Below, one piece after another: positions 1-9,640 of a stretch of DNA of 64,000 nt (position 1 is the first letter of the stretch; every line of letters starts with the position of its first letter). The DNA comes from Cribrihabitans_A pelagius (GTDB taxonomy: Bacteria; Pseudomonadota; Alphaproteobacteria; Rhodobacterales; Rhodobacteraceae): the NCBI RefSeq assembly GCF_048820915.1, contig NZ_JBMERR010000010.1:99893-163892 (forward strand). Direction: 5' to 3'. A program made the position numbers and the translations under genes. The notes under the pieces were generated by a model. The model was not told where the DNA came from and did no database searches. It saw nothing but the letters and a program-made list of their open reading frames with translations.

Positions 1-630
1 CAGGAAATAGGCAAAACCGCTGGCCTCGGACATATATGGCAGCCGCCGGACCGCGCTGATGTCCGCGTAGCGGCAGGCGGCAATGGCCTCGCGGTAGCTC
101 AGCCCCTGGGCCGCTGCGAGCGGCCCGCGCGGAAACATCTCCAGCATCTGCGCCAGCATCGCGGTATGGCCGCCCGCCTCCAGCTGCCGGGTGAGGGCAG
201 GGAGGTCTTCGGCGCCGTCAAACTCGAACAGCTCGTCCATATCGGCAAACAGGCACCAGCGCGCCGCCCCGTAGCGGTTGGCGGCAGCGGCGCGCAGATC
301 GTTCTCATAGGCCAGCCAGGGCAGCTTCGCCTGCCAGACCGCAACATCCGCTTCCCGCCGCAAACGCGCAAGCGTCCCATCGCGGGAGCCATTGTCGACA
401 AAGACAAAGCCCGAAACTCCCAGCCGCCGGTAATGCTCCAGGAACACGTCGAGGTAATAGGCCCCGTCCCGCACCAGCGCGATCAGCACCACGCCGTCCG
501 GAGCGGTAAAGCGGCGGGACGGGCCGTGCACATGCCGCAGCGCCGCCCGCAAGCGGACGCGCCGCGCGGCCTTGCGCGCCCTGCGTGTGATTCCGGCTGC
601 CAGCCGCCGCCCGAGTGCTCTCTGCGCCAA
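1..630 (-). CDS. Glycosyltransferase family 2-like protein, C-terminus cut by window edge
   Basis: The reading frame is open from the left edge to about base 630 and enters the window from its C-terminal side, so the end of the protein is missing. About 210 residues are visible. A basic N-terminal stretch (residues 1-40) precedes a Rossmann-like GT-A start. Residues 75-86 read FVFVDNGSRDGT, the nucleotide-sugar binding loop of family 2 transferases. Residues 128-135 read FADMDELF, which carries the D-x-D pair that binds the metal and sugar nucleotide. This pattern fits the Glyco_tranf_2_4 type that modifies polysaccharide or glycoprotein. No ATG exists in frame at the N-terminus. A TTG at 630 is my best start, but another TTG lies further upstream. 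Substrate cannot be told from the sequence. Confidence 0.75.
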   Translation of the reverse strand, partial: MAQRALGRRLAAGITRRARKAARRVRLRAALRHVHGPSRRFTAPDGVVLIALVRDGAYYLDVFLEHYRRLGVSGFVFVDNGSRDGTLARLRREADVAVWQAKLPWLAYENDLRAAAANRYGAARWCLFADMDELFEFDGAEDLPALTRQLEAGGHTAMLAQMLEMFPRGPLAAAQGLSYREAIAACRYADISAVRRLPYMSEASGFAYFL

Positions 631-783
631 TCTCTCCGCCCCGGTCTTGCCTCTGTGTCCTGCCGCCCACAGTGCCGCCTGCCAAGCACTGCCGCAAGCG
701 GGCGCGCGCCGGCTCAATTGCAATTGCGGCGCGTATGCTGCACTCTTCTGCGCAAGATCGGATTTCGGAAAGGACCGCGGCGG

Positions 784-1740
784 ATGACGGCTGAGCTGAC
801 CGTTCTGGCCGGAGACGTGGGCGGCAGCCGCACCCGGCTGGCGCTGGCCGCGCCCGGCATCGGCGTGACCGCGCTGCAAAGCTTTGCAAACGACAGTTTC
901 AACAGCCTGGAGGACGTGCTGCAGGCCTATTGCGCCCAGCCCGGGCTGCCGCCTCTGGAGGGCGTTTGCCTCGCGGTGGCGGGGCCGGTGCAGGACGGTG
1001 CCTTCCGGCTCACCAACCGCAACTGGCAGGGCAGCTGCGACAGCATCGCGGCGGCGCTGGGGCTGCCGGACGCGGGCCGCGCCCGGATCATCAACGACCT
1101 CGCAGCTCTCGGCCATGCGGTGCCGGTGCTGATGCCCGGGCAGCTGTCGTGCCTGCGCCCGGGGCGCGAGAGCGGCGGCCAGGCACTGGTGGCGGGGGCC
1201 GGCACCGGCTTCAACGCCGCGCTTTCGCTTGCAGGCACCACCGCGGCGGCGGAGATGGGCCACGCCAGCCTGCCCTCAGCGGTGCGCGACCGGCTGGCCG
1301 CGCTTCTGGAGCGCGCGCCGGACGAATTCCAGAGTATCGAGACGCTGTTTTCGGGGCGCGGGCTGGTGCGCTTCCACCAGGCGCTGACCGGCGCCGCCGC
1401 CAGCAGCGCGGCAGGCATCAGCGCGGAGTACCTCGCCGACCCGAACGCGCCGGCCGCCCGCACCATGACCGAATGGGCGCATATGTTCGGCCTGCTCGCG
1501 CGCGAGCTCACCGCCGCATACATGCCGGGGCAGGGGCTGTTCTTTGCGGGCAGCGTGGCGCGCGGGGTGCTGAACACGCCCGCGCGGGAGGCGTTCCTGG
1601 AAGGCTACGCCGCGCCGGGCGAGCCGCTCGCGTCCCTCTGCGCCGAGATCCCCCTGTGGCTCATCACCGACGACGCCGCGGGCGTGAGCGGTGCAGCCAG
1701 GGTGGCGCTGGCGGCGGCAGAAGCGCGGCAGGCAGTCTGA
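784..1740 (+). CDS. glk: Glucokinase
   Basis: This 318-residue protein phosphorylates glucose with ATP to give glucose 6-phosphate in the cytoplasm, feeding the Entner-Doudoroff pathway that dominates in this group. The N-terminus carries the phosphate-1 motif of the sugar kinase/actin fold (LAGDVGGSRTRLAL, residues about 7-20). The sugar-binding segment INDLAALG and the adenosine loop AGAGTGFNAAL follow, and AEMGHASLP matches the GH region of Glk. Length agrees with the Glk family (PF02685), about 320 residues. The frame is open far upstream, but the ATG at 784 directly precedes the conserved motif and follows a purine-rich AAGGA. The gene stands alone, converging on tamB with a hairpin between them. 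Confidence 0.92.
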   Translation: MTAELTVLAGDVGGSRTRLALAAPGIGVTALQSFANDSFNSLEDVLQAYCAQPGLPPLEGVCLAVAGPVQDGAFRLTNRNWQGSCDSIAAALGLPDAGRARIINDLAALGHAVPVLMPGQLSCLRPGRESGGQALVAGAGTGFNAALSLAGTTAAAEMGHASLPSAVRDRLAALLERAPDEFQSIETLFSGRGLVRFHQALTGAAASSAAGISAEYLADPNAPAARTMTEWAHMFGLLARELTAAYMPGQGLFFAGSVARGVLNTPAREAFLEGYAAPGEPLASLCAEIPLWLITDDAAGVSGAARVALAAAEARQAV

Positions 1741-1764
1741 CCGGCCGGCCGGTGGTCTGACCGG

Positions 1765-1794
1765 CCAGGGCGGGACCGTTCCGCACCGCCCTGG
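1765..1794. terminator. Hairpin between convergent glk and tamB
   Basis: CCAGGGCGG at 1765-1773 pairs perfectly with CCGCCCTGG at 1786-1794 around a 12-base loop. It lies between two converging genes and could end transcripts from both sides. No T tract follows, so intrinsic termination is likely weak. Confidence 0.45.
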
Positions 1795-1802
1795 CGCCAG
1801 GC

Positions 1803-4800
1803 TCAGTAGTCGCGCTTGAAGAACAGCCCGATGCCGGTTTCGCCTTCGCTGTCGACCGTGCCCTTCACCGTCACGCTGCCCGTGACGTCAAGGTTGATGC
1901 TCAGCTCGCTGTCGCCGCGGGTATTGACGTTGAAGTCGGTATAGGCGTTCTCCGCCACGTAACCGCCCAGCCCGAGCTGCCCGGAGCCGAGGTTGTCCAC
2001 CCCGATGTCCACAGTATCGGCACCGGTGGCATCGCGCACCTGCGCCCGGGTGCCGCCGCCGCGGCCGCTCAGCGTATAGGCGGTGCCGGCGATCCGGGCC
2101 AGGGCGAGGGGCGAGATTTCTTCGAGGTTGCCGCCGAACAGCAGCAGCGCCAGCGCCTCCTCGCTGGGCCGCGGCGGCTCGGACGTCACCTTGATCTCGG
2201 GCGAGTCGATGCGGCCGGAGATTTCCAGCGTCGCGGTGCCCTCCTCGGTGGCGGCGGTGGAGCGGAAGGCGATGTAGGGCTTCAGGTCGCCCAAGAGCGT
2301 CAGCCGCCCCTCGTCCAGCTCCAGCCGCTTGCCGAGGATGTCGAAGGTGCCGCGGATCAGCTCGATCTGGCCTGCTGGTGCGGGCTGTGCCGCAGTGCCG
2401 CGCAGGCGGATCTCCCCGCCCAGTTCGGCGCGCAAGCCCCGGCCGCGGGCAAAAATCCGGCGCGGAGCGCTGATCGTCACGTCCAAAGCAGTGCGCGAGG
2501 TGCCGCCCGTCCCGTCGCCATTGCCGGTGAGCCCTGCGCGGGCCAGGGTCCGGCGCACATCGGCAGGCGCGCCCACATGGCGGATCGGCGGGATCGGCGC
2601 CGCCGAGACAGTGCCGCCCGCGGTGTTGAGATTGATATTGGTCTCCCCGACATCGATCCGCCCCGACAGGCTGCGGTTGCTCGCCAGCGCGCCCGAGAGC
2701 GTGAGCCGCCCGTTCAGAAGCGACTCGTAGGAAAGATTGTCGGTCAGCACCACATCGTCGATCGCAATTTCCAGATTGCCGTCAAACGGCGGCTGCAAGG
2801 CAACCGGGCCGCTGATCCGCAAGGCGCCGCCCGCCCGCGGCCGCGCCGCAAGCTGCACCCGCGCGGTGCTGCTGCCCAGGGTCACCGTGGCGTCGATATC
2901 CTCCAGCCGCTGCGCTGCCGCCGGAATGGCGAGGCTGGCGTTCTCGGTCGAAAGGGCACCGCTGAGTGACCCGAGCGCGGGCGGGCCTTTCAGAGCGAGG
3001 TCGAAATTCGCAGGCCCGGCCAGCAGGTTAGGGGAGATGAACGGATTGAGCCCTTCCAGCCGCAGCCGGCCGCGGGCAGTGGCATCGGCGACGGCCTCGG
3101 CCTCGTTCCAGGAGCCCGCAAGCCGGGCATCGATCCCGGCCGGGCCCGCGGCATCGGCATCGAAGCGCCAGATTCCGGCGTCGCGGCTTGCGGTGCCCTT
3201 GGCACTCAGCCGGCCGGGCAGATCCGGCATCAGCTGCTGCAGCCGGGCGATCTCCGCATCAAAACTCAGCTCGGCGCTGCCGTCGGCCTCGGCAAAACGG
3301 CCCTCGGCTTCGCCATCGAATCCCGCCGGACCCTTGGCGGCGGCGGTGAACTGCCATTCGCCCGCCCGGCGCGCAGCGCGGCCTTCGGCGGCAAGCTGGC
3401 CCGCGAGCTGTGGCACGAAGCGCTCCAGCTCCTCGAACGCCGCGTCGAAAGTGAAATCCGCGTCTCCGGCCAGTGTCACCATCCCGTCCAGCTCGGCGCG
3501 CGAGCTGTGCGGCCCGGTTAGTGTGGCGACGCCGCTGAACTGATCGCCCGTGCGGGTCAGCGTGGTCTCCAGCGCCAGCCGTCCCGGCGCCTGCGGCAGA
3601 AACACCTCCAGCCGCTTCAGGGCGGCGCTGGCGGTGATATCGCCCGTTTCGCTGCTGAGCGTGCCGGTGGCCGCGGCCTCCAGCGCCTCGCCGTCCAGCT
3701 GGAAACGGCGGATGAGGAGGCCGGTTTCACCGCGCGCGGCACTCAATGCAAGCGTGGTGGTGCCCTGAAGCAGCTCGTCCGCCTGCGCGATCCCGGCCGA
3801 GAGATCCTGCGCCTGCATCGCCAGCTCCGCATCAAACGCACCCGAGAGCGGCGTGAAGAAGCCCTTCACCTCGGCCTCTGCGGTGCCGCCCAGGGGCCGC
3901 CCGGCCAGCTGCGAGAAGCGCGCCAGATCGCTGAGGCTGGCGGTCAGCGCGCCGCTGAGGCGCAGCCCTTCCTCCAGCCCCTCGATGGCCAGGTCGCCGC
4001 CGGCCCGGTAACCCGTGCCGCTGAGTTCCATGCCGCTGATCCGCACCGCCTCGGCGCCGGTGGTGGAGATCAGCCCGTCAAAGCGGATCTGGTTGCCGGT
4101 GGCCGCGGCCAGCGCCGGATCGCGCGGCTCGAACCCGGTGAGGGCCGCCGTCAGGCGGCCTTCCAGCGCCAGCCCTGTGCTTTGGTCCAGGGTGCCGCGG
4201 CCGGTGATTTCTGCCTCCGCCACCTGTGCCTCCGGGTGGCTCAAACCGCTCAGCAGGCCGTCGAGACGCCAGTTGCCCTCGGCGCTCTTCTCCAGCTTCA
4301 GGTCGGCACCGGTGATGGTGGTCTCCCCGCCGCCCGCGGGCAGGGCAACCTTGTCCGCGCCCTCGGGCGGGGTGATCTGCGTTGAAAGGCTCGCGGTCTC
4401 CAGCGCGCCCGCCGCATCCAGCGCAGCGGTGCCCGCCACCCGCAGCGCCTGGGTGCGCAGCATCAGCGTGTCCAGCGCCACTGCGCCGCTGCCGGCGCGC
4501 CGCCCCTTGACGCTGAGCCGCAGCCCGGGGCCGAAGAAGGGGCGGCTGGCGGGCGCCAGCAGAACGTCGATATTGCCGCCCAAATCGGCGCTGAAAGCGA
4601 TGGCGCGCGGCGGCGCATCGCTGTCCGGCGCGTCCTGCTGGCCAGGCGCGGTGTCCTGCGGCAGGTCTTCGGCGGCCAGCACCACCTTGCCTTCCAGCCG
4701 GGTCTCGCCATCGGTCTTGAAATCGATGTTGGCCGTGAAATCGGTGACCGGCCCGCTGCCCTTGGCAGCCAGTTGCAGGTCCGGCCCGCCCGGCAGGTTC

Positions 4801-5456
4801 AGCATCTGCGACAACAGCCCGCCGTCGTCTTCCTGCAGCGACAGGTCAAGGTCGATCACGCCGGTCTCGTTGGCATAGCCCGCGTCCAGCCGCAGGTGGT
4901 CGCCGGGCCGGTCCAGCCGCACCACCTCCAGCTGGGTATCGAGTGCGCCATCGGCGAGCGAGAGCGAGCCTTCGGCGCTGAGGCTGGCGGCGGTGCCGAA
5001 CAACGGCTCGCCCAGATCGACCCGTTCGGCCTTGATCTCGCCCAGCTCGATCGACACCGGCAGCTCGGGCAGGGCAAAGGGCTCGGCTTCGGGCGCGGGC
5101 AGCTCCGGGTCCTCGGGCAGCGGTTTGGGCGCGCGCGCCACGGTGATCCGGCCCGCGCTCAGCGTGTTGACGGAAAAGCGCCCGCGCAGCAGCGCCAGCC
5201 GGTTCCAGTCCAGCTCGGCGTCCTCGATGGTGAGCCAGACGCCCTCCTCGTCGGACACGGTGATGCGCTCCACCGTCGCGCGCGAGGACAGCGCGCCCTC
5301 CAGCCCGGTGACGTCGATATAGCGGCTTTCGCCGGACAGCGTGCTTTCCAGGAGGCCCACCAGAAGCCCCCCGGCGTCCTCGCCGCTGCTGTCCTGCGCT
5401 GCGGCCGGCGCCAGGGTCAGCCCGGCGGCCAGGGTGAAGGCAAGGAACTGTCTCAA
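1803..5456 (-). CDS. tamB: Translocation and assembly module protein TamB
   Basis: A 1217-residue AsmA-like protein anchored in the inner membrane that spans the periplasm and works with TamA. The family moves phospholipid between membranes and helps insert some outer-membrane proteins. An N-terminal signal or anchor segment (residues 1-20) is followed by long beta-rich repeats made of alternating hydrophobic residues. The conserved C-terminal TamB domain (DUF490) includes the blocks IELIRGTFDILGKRL and LALLLFGGNLEEISPLAL, and the end IGLFFKRDY is typical. Translation starts at a TTG at 5456. That codon overlaps the tamA stop in the string TTGA, so the two genes are translationally coupled. 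Length is in the usual 1200-1500 residue range. Confidence 0.92.
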   Translation of the reverse strand: MRQFLAFTLAAGLTLAPAAAQDSSGEDAGGLLVGLLESTLSGESRYIDVTGLEGALSSRATVERITVSDEEGVWLTIEDAELDWNRLALLRGRFSVNTLSAGRITVARAPKPLPEDPELPAPEAEPFALPELPVSIELGEIKAERVDLGEPLFGTAASLSAEGSLSLADGALDTQLEVVRLDRPGDHLRLDAGYANETGVIDLDLSLQEDDGGLLSQMLNLPGGPDLQLAAKGSGPVTDFTANIDFKTDGETRLEGKVVLAAEDLPQDTAPGQQDAPDSDAPPRAIAFSADLGGNIDVLLAPASRPFFGPGLRLSVKGRRAGSGAVALDTLMLRTQALRVAGTAALDAAGALETASLSTQITPPEGADKVALPAGGGETTITGADLKLEKSAEGNWRLDGLLSGLSHPEAQVAEAEITGRGTLDQSTGLALEGRLTAALTGFEPRDPALAAATGNQIRFDGLISTTGAEAVRISGMELSGTGYRAGGDLAIEGLEEGLRLSGALTASLSDLARFSQLAGRPLGGTAEAEVKGFFTPLSGAFDAELAMQAQDLSAGIAQADELLQGTTTLALSAARGETGLLIRRFQLDGEALEAAATGTLSSETGDITASAALKRLEVFLPQAPGRLALETTLTRTGDQFSGVATLTGPHSSRAELDGMVTLAGDADFTFDAAFEELERFVPQLAGQLAAEGRAARRAGEWQFTAAAKGPAGFDGEAEGRFAEADGSAELSFDAEIARLQQLMPDLPGRLSAKGTASRDAGIWRFDADAAGPAGIDARLAGSWNEAEAVADATARGRLRLEGLNPFISPNLLAGPANFDLALKGPPALGSLSGALSTENASLAIPAAAQRLEDIDATVTLGSSTARVQLAARPRAGGALRISGPVALQPPFDGNLEIAIDDVVLTDNLSYESLLNGRLTLSGALASNRSLSGRIDVGETNINLNTAGGTVSAAPIPPIRHVGAPADVRRTLARAGLTGNGDGTGGTSRTALDVTISAPRRIFARGRGLRAELGGEIRLRGTAAQPAPAGQIELIRGTFDILGKRLELDEGRLTLLGDLKPYIAFRSTAATEEGTATLEISGRIDSPEIKVTSEPPRPSEEALALLLFGGNLEEISPLALARIAGTAYTLSGRGGGTRAQVRDATGADTVDIGVDNLGSGQLGLGGYVAENAYTDFNVNTRGDSELSINLDVTGSVTVKGTVDSEGETGIGLFFKRDY

Positions 5457-7258
5457 AACGCCTGTCCTATCCCGATGTAAAATTGCAGCCCGTCCTCGTT
5501 GCCGCCCTGCACCGGGTAGGCAAGGTCAAGCCGGATCGGGCCGATGCCGGCCACGTCATAGCGCAGGCCCAGACCCGCGCCCGCATGGCTTTCCGAGGTG
5601 CCGGAGACGAAACTGTCGGCATCGACAAACCCGGCGTCATAAAAGCCCACCAGCGAGATCTTCTCGGTGACCCGGCCGCGGACCTCCCCCGACAGCGCGA
5701 TATAGCCGCGCCCGCCCGCGGTGCCGCCGCTGACCGGAACCCCAAGCGACTGGAACTCATGCCCCCGCACCGAGCCCGCACCGCCCGAGAAGAACAGGAG
5801 GGTCGGGGCGGCCTCGTTGAGCGACGGCCCCACCAGCGAGCCCATCTGCAAGCGCCCGGCCAGCACGATCCTGTCCTCCGCGCCCAGCCCCAGGTAGCTG
5901 CGCCCGTCGAGCTTCATCTGCAGCCCCGAGGCGGTGCCGTCAATGCCGAGGAACGGCCGCACCCCGGCCTGCAGGTAATAGCCTTCGGTGGGGTCCACCC
6001 GGTTGTCGCGGGCATCGTATTCGGCGCGCAGGTTCAGTCCGATGTACTTGAAGCGGCGCTTGCCAAAGACGTCTTCGGCCAGAATCGAGGTGGCCCCCAA
6101 TGCGGCTTCGGCAAAGAAATCGTCCGAAAAGGTGCGCCGAGCGCCGATCGCGCCATGCATGCGGGTGGCACTGAAGTGTTCTTCGTCCAGCTGCTCGGCC
6201 TCGGCCAGGTAGAACAGGCTGTCGTCCGGCCCCAGCGCCGCGGGCCGGTCCAGCCGGACGGCGACGCGGCCGTCGATGTCATTGCTGCTTCCGATGCCGC
6301 TTACCAAGACCTCCAGCCGCAGCTTCTCCGCCGCGCCAAAGAGGTTGCGGTGCATCCAGCTGCCCGAAACCTCCAGCCCGTCGGTGCTGCTCAGCTCGGC
6401 GCCGAAGGTCAGCCGGCGCGGCGGCAGCTCCTCCACCTCGGCGATGAAATCAAGCGTGCCGTCGGGGTTGGGCGTCTCGGCCTCGCGCAGCACGACCGAG
6501 GCAAAGACCCCGGTGCGGCGCAGGCGGGTTGCGGTTTTCGAAGCCAGCTCCGGGTGGAAAACCTCCCCTGCCGGGAAGCCCGCGATGCGGCGCAGGGCTT
6601 CCTCGCGCAGGCGGTTGTTGCCGTTCACCTGCATCCGCCCGAAGCGCAGCCTCGGGCCGGGGGCCAGCTGCAGCGCTGCATCGAGCCGGGCGTCGCGGTG
6701 ACGGGCGGTGATTGCCTGCGCGGCGACTTCCGCCTTGGCGTGGCCCCGCCGCCGCCATCCCTTCACCCCGGCCGCCGCGGCATCGCGGATCAGCCCGGTG
6801 GTGGCGATGCGTCCCGGCGCGAACTCTTCCGGCAGCGGTGTGTCGCTGGCGGGGGTCAGGGGCGCCACCTCGGCGCGGCCAAAGCGGAACTGCGGCCCGG
6901 GTTTCACCGTGATGGCTATGCGGTCCACTTTTGCCGGCGGCGAGAGCGGGTCGATCGCCGCCGCCTCCCGCCCGTCCAGGCGGATGTTGACCACGGGCGA
7001 GAAATATCCGGCATCATAAGCCACTTGCACCAGTGTGCGGTAGTCCGACAGCGCCGCTGCCAGCAGGTCCTGCACGTCGGTCTCATTGCCCAGGGCCAGG
7101 CTGGCGGAGGCGCCGCGCAGCCGGTCCTCCAGCAGCTCGGGCGCGCCGGGGGCGGTCAGGAAGGCTTCGGCGGCGGGCAGCGCACCGGCAGGCAAGAAGC
7201 CCAATGCGGCCAGAAAAACAGCGCGCGCCAGAGGGCGCGGGCGGAAGGAAAACAACAT
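5453..7258 (-). CDS. tamA: Autotransporter assembly complex outer-membrane protein TamA
   Basis: A 601-residue Omp85-family barrel that partners TamB in the outer membrane. A signal peptide covers roughly residues 1-30. Three POTRA-like periplasmic domains follow to about residue 275, including the stretch LRFGRMQVNGNNRLREEAL. The C-terminal half is a 16-strand barrel, with the lid-lock type motif GGAGSVRGHE, and the protein ends in QAF, a C-terminal aromatic as in outer-membrane barrels. A GTG at 7264 is also in frame, but the ATG at 7258 sits five bases after GGGAG and is preferred. The gene forms an operon with tamB downstream. Confidence 0.92.
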   Translation of the reverse strand: MLFSFRPRPLARAVFLAALGFLPAGALPAAEAFLTAPGAPELLEDRLRGASASLALGNETDVQDLLAAALSDYRTLVQVAYDAGYFSPVVNIRLDGREAAAIDPLSPPAKVDRIAITVKPGPQFRFGRAEVAPLTPASDTPLPEEFAPGRIATTGLIRDAAAAGVKGWRRRGHAKAEVAAQAITARHRDARLDAALQLAPGPRLRFGRMQVNGNNRLREEALRRIAGFPAGEVFHPELASKTATRLRRTGVFASVVLREAETPNPDGTLDFIAEVEELPPRRLTFGAELSSTDGLEVSGSWMHRNLFGAAEKLRLEVLVSGIGSSNDIDGRVAVRLDRPAALGPDDSLFYLAEAEQLDEEHFSATRMHGAIGARRTFSDDFFAEAALGATSILAEDVFGKRRFKYIGLNLRAEYDARDNRVDPTEGYYLQAGVRPFLGIDGTASGLQMKLDGRSYLGLGAEDRIVLAGRLQMGSLVGPSLNEAAPTLLFFSGGAGSVRGHEFQSLGVPVSGGTAGGRGYIALSGEVRGRVTEKISLVGFYDAGFVDADSFVSGTSESHAGAGLGLRYDVAGIGPIRLDLAYPVQGGNEDGLQFYIGIGQAF

Positions 7259-7430
7259 GGTCACTCCCGGAGGCGGGCTGAAATCAGACGCAGCGTAACA
7301 GGGGGATTTGCCGGGGGAAACCAGGAAAGCAGGGGGCGTTGGAGGAGGGGCGGAAAGCGGCGTTTCAGGGTTCGTGCGATTTTGGCGCCCTGCGGGCGCG
7401 GGGCGCTGCCCCGGCGGGCCTGCGGGCCCG

Positions 7431-7462
7431 CCTCCCCGGGGTATTTCCGGTCAGAAAGTGGC
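7431..7462 (+). repeat. Dispersed intergenic element, copy 1
   Basis: A GC-rich block followed by GGGGTATTTCCGG and CGGTCAGAAAGTGGC. The last 15 bases recur exactly in inverted orientation near 27819. Related blocks lie near 12604 and 46952. All four are intergenic. The 209 bases between gap and tamA hold this element plus GC-rich hairpins around 7385-7430, and no other gene. Confidence 0.5.
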
Positions 7463-7473
7463 CGCGGGCGGGC

Positions 7474-8457
7474 TCAGCCCGCCATCAGGCGGGCCACGTC
7501 CAGCATCCGGGCGGAGAAACCCCATTCGTTGTCATACCAGCCGAACAGGCGTATCTGCCGGTCGCCGCTCATGCGGGTCTCAGGGCCTGCGAGCACCAGC
7601 GATTCCGGCCGCGCCCGCAGGTCGGAGGAGACCAGCGGCAAATCGGTCCAGCCCAGCACGGCGGAAGCCTCCACGCCTGCGCGCAAGGAGGCAGTGAGCC
7701 CGGCTTCCGGCATCGGCGTCTTGAGCTGCGCCACCAGGTCCACCGCCGAGACGCTGGCCGTGGGCACCCGCACCGCGGCGCCGCTGATGCGGCCTCTCAG
7801 ATGCGGCAGCACCTCGGTGGTCAGCTGGGTGGCCGACGTGGTGGTCGGCACCATCGACTGCGCGCCGCCGCGCGAGCGCGCGAAATCGCCGCGCGGCGCG
7901 TCCACCATCGGTTGTGAGTTGGTGTAGCAGTGGATGGTGGTCATATGCGCGGTCCCGATCCCCGCGACCTCGTCCAGGAGCTTGACCAGCGGCGTCACCG
8001 CATTGGTGGTGCAGCTGGCGTTGGAGACGATGCGGGCATCGCCCAGCGTCTCCTCGTTGGCGCCGAGCACCAGGGTCCGCTCCGCCGCGGGGGAGGGGCC
8101 GGAGATCAGCACTTTCCGGGCACCCGCCGCCAGCCCGCGGCCCGCCACGTCGGAGGTGCGGGCGATACCGGTGCATTCTAGGACCACGTCCACGCCGGAG
8201 AGGTCCACCCGGGTCAGATTTTCCTCGTGGCTCAGCGGAATGCTGCGCCCCATCACCTGCAGCGCCGCGCCTTCGCCTGCGACTGGATGCGGGAAGGGGC
8301 CGAAGGTGCTGTCGTACTGGAACAGGTAAGCGCACATCTCCAACGGCGCGATATCGTTGATCCGCACCACCTCGATACCATCGCCGCGCGGCGTCGTCAG
8401 CAGCTGGCGCAGGATGGCGCGGCCGATACGGCCGAATCCGTTGATCGCAAGTTTCAT
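7474..8457 (-). CDS. gap: Glyceraldehyde-3-phosphate dehydrogenase
   Basis: A 327-residue NAD-dependent dehydrogenase converting glyceraldehyde 3-phosphate to 1,3-bisphosphoglycerate, or the reverse. The NAD-binding start is INGFGRIGR (residues 5-13), and Asp35 after the second strand favours NAD. The active site SNASCTTNA places the nucleophile at Cys149 and the base at His176 (IHCYTNSQ), the canonical numbers for this family. WYDNEWGFS near the end is also diagnostic. The ATG at 8457 is chosen because it starts the conserved motif. The frame extends 23 codons further but without family similarity. It lies alone, so it may be one of several paralogues. Erythrose-4-phosphate dehydrogenase is a less likely alternative. 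Confidence 0.88.
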   Translation of the reverse strand: MKLAINGFGRIGRAILRQLLTTPRGDGIEVVRINDIAPLEMCAYLFQYDSTFGPFPHPVAGEGAALQVMGRSIPLSHEENLTRVDLSGVDVVLECTGIARTSDVAGRGLAAGARKVLISGPSPAAERTLVLGANEETLGDARIVSNASCTTNAVTPLVKLLDEVAGIGTAHMTTIHCYTNSQPMVDAPRGDFARSRGGAQSMVPTTTSATQLTTEVLPHLRGRISGAAVRVPTASVSAVDLVAQLKTPMPEAGLTASLRAGVEASAVLGWTDLPLVSSDLRARPESLVLAGPETRMSGDRQIRLFGWYDNEWGFSARMLDVARLMAG

Positions 8458-8595
8458 GGCCAATCTATGACAGGCGATCAACCACCGCTCAATCCGCCTC
8501 GCCTGCGGATTGATCACATTTGCCAAGATGATGTTTCAGAGAACAAAAGAAATTCGCCGCTGCCCGTGGCGCCCGGCGCGGGCAGGCGGGGTCGC

Positions 8596-9411
8596 TTACA
8601 GGTGGACCGCCGCCTGCGCCTGGCGCAGTTCGGCGGCGCAGAGCTGCAGGCCGCGCAGCAGCTGTTCCTCGGCGGCGCAAGGGAGTGTTCCGCCCTGCTC
8701 ATACCCGCCGGGCGCCGAGCTGCCCAGCACGATCGGCCGCTGCCCGGGGCGTGACAGCGGTACCGCATAGCCCGAGATGCCCGCCTCGAACTCGCTGCGG
8801 GTCACGCAGTAGCCTTGGGCACGCGCCGCCTCGATGCGTTCCAGGATCGCTGCGGGGCTGGTCAGCGACTGCTCGGTGTGGCGCGGCAGCGCAGCGCCGG
8901 CCAGCACGCCGGCGGCCTCATCCTGCGGCAGGCAGGCCAGCAGCATCCGTCCGAGGCTGGTATGGGCCAGCGGGATATGCGCCCCGGCGGTGAAACCATA
9001 GGTGACCGGCCCGCCCGCGACGGTGGATTGCGCGAGCACCAGAACCCGGCCCTGGTCCAGTGTCGCCAGCGTCACCTCGGCCCGCATCTTGCCCGCGTGC
9101 CGGTTCAGCGCGGGCTGCACCCGCTGGCCGAACTGGTTCGCCTGCAGGAAGCCCCCCGCCAGGGCCAGCACCCGCGGCGTCAGCGACAGCATGCGGCCGT
9201 CCTGGCGCAGGTAACCCGCCTGCACCAGCGTCAGTGCGCCACGGCGCGCGGTGGCGCGGTCCTGGCCGGTGCGCCGGGCGATCTCGGCCAGGGTCATGCT
9301 GGGGGTGGCGGCGTCAAAGACCGCGAGCACTTCCAGCCCCTTGGCAAAGCTCGAGGAGATGTTCCTGTCCTGCTCGCCGGCAGATTGCGTCTTTGTGAGG
9401 GAGGGAGTCAT
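8596..9411 (-). CDS. IclR-family transcriptional regulator
   Basis: A 271-residue DNA-binding regulator. Residues about 20-75 form the winged helix of IclR proteins, with SSFAKGLEVLAVFD and LAEIARRTGQDRATARRGAL. Residues 90-265 form the effector domain, including the GYCVTRSEFEAGISGYAVP block. Family members bind small acids and act as repressors or activators of neighbouring catabolic genes. The gene diverges from the glutamine-synthetase-family gene at 9641 across 229 bases, which makes that gene its most likely target. Similarity to the PcaR subgroup is visible in the N-terminal domain, but the pca genes are 40 kb away. The effector is unknown. Confidence 0.85.
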   Translation of the reverse strand: MTPSLTKTQSAGEQDRNISSSFAKGLEVLAVFDAATPSMTLAEIARRTGQDRATARRGALTLVQAGYLRQDGRMLSLTPRVLALAGGFLQANQFGQRVQPALNRHAGKMRAEVTLATLDQGRVLVLAQSTVAGGPVTYGFTAGAHIPLAHTSLGRMLLACLPQDEAAGVLAGAALPRHTEQSLTSPAAILERIEAARAQGYCVTRSEFEAGISGYAVPLSRPGQRPIVLGSSAPGGYEQGGTLPCAAEEQLLRGLQLCAAELRQAQAAVHL

Positions 9412-9640
9412 GGAGGGCCGTATTTCTGTCTTGCTGCTGCTGCCTCGGCCGCCTCAGCACGGCAACGGGGGCGGAATTGTTCGGATACTTCCTTTTGTGT
9501 GCGTATGCCTCACACTGTCAAGCCGCAGAGAGGCGGGAACAGGCAGACGCCGCGTCTTTCTGCGCCTCCGCACTCTGGACCCCGGCTGCATTTCAGGGTC
9601 AGTTCCAGTGTGCAAGACCGAGCACTTGGAAGGGGCGGTT

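Noticed and set aside
5483..7927. An 814-codon open frame on the plus strand
   Set aside because: It lies antisense to tamA and part of gap. Its translation is rich in Arg, Gln and Gly without domains, and it arises from GC-rich third positions of the real gene.
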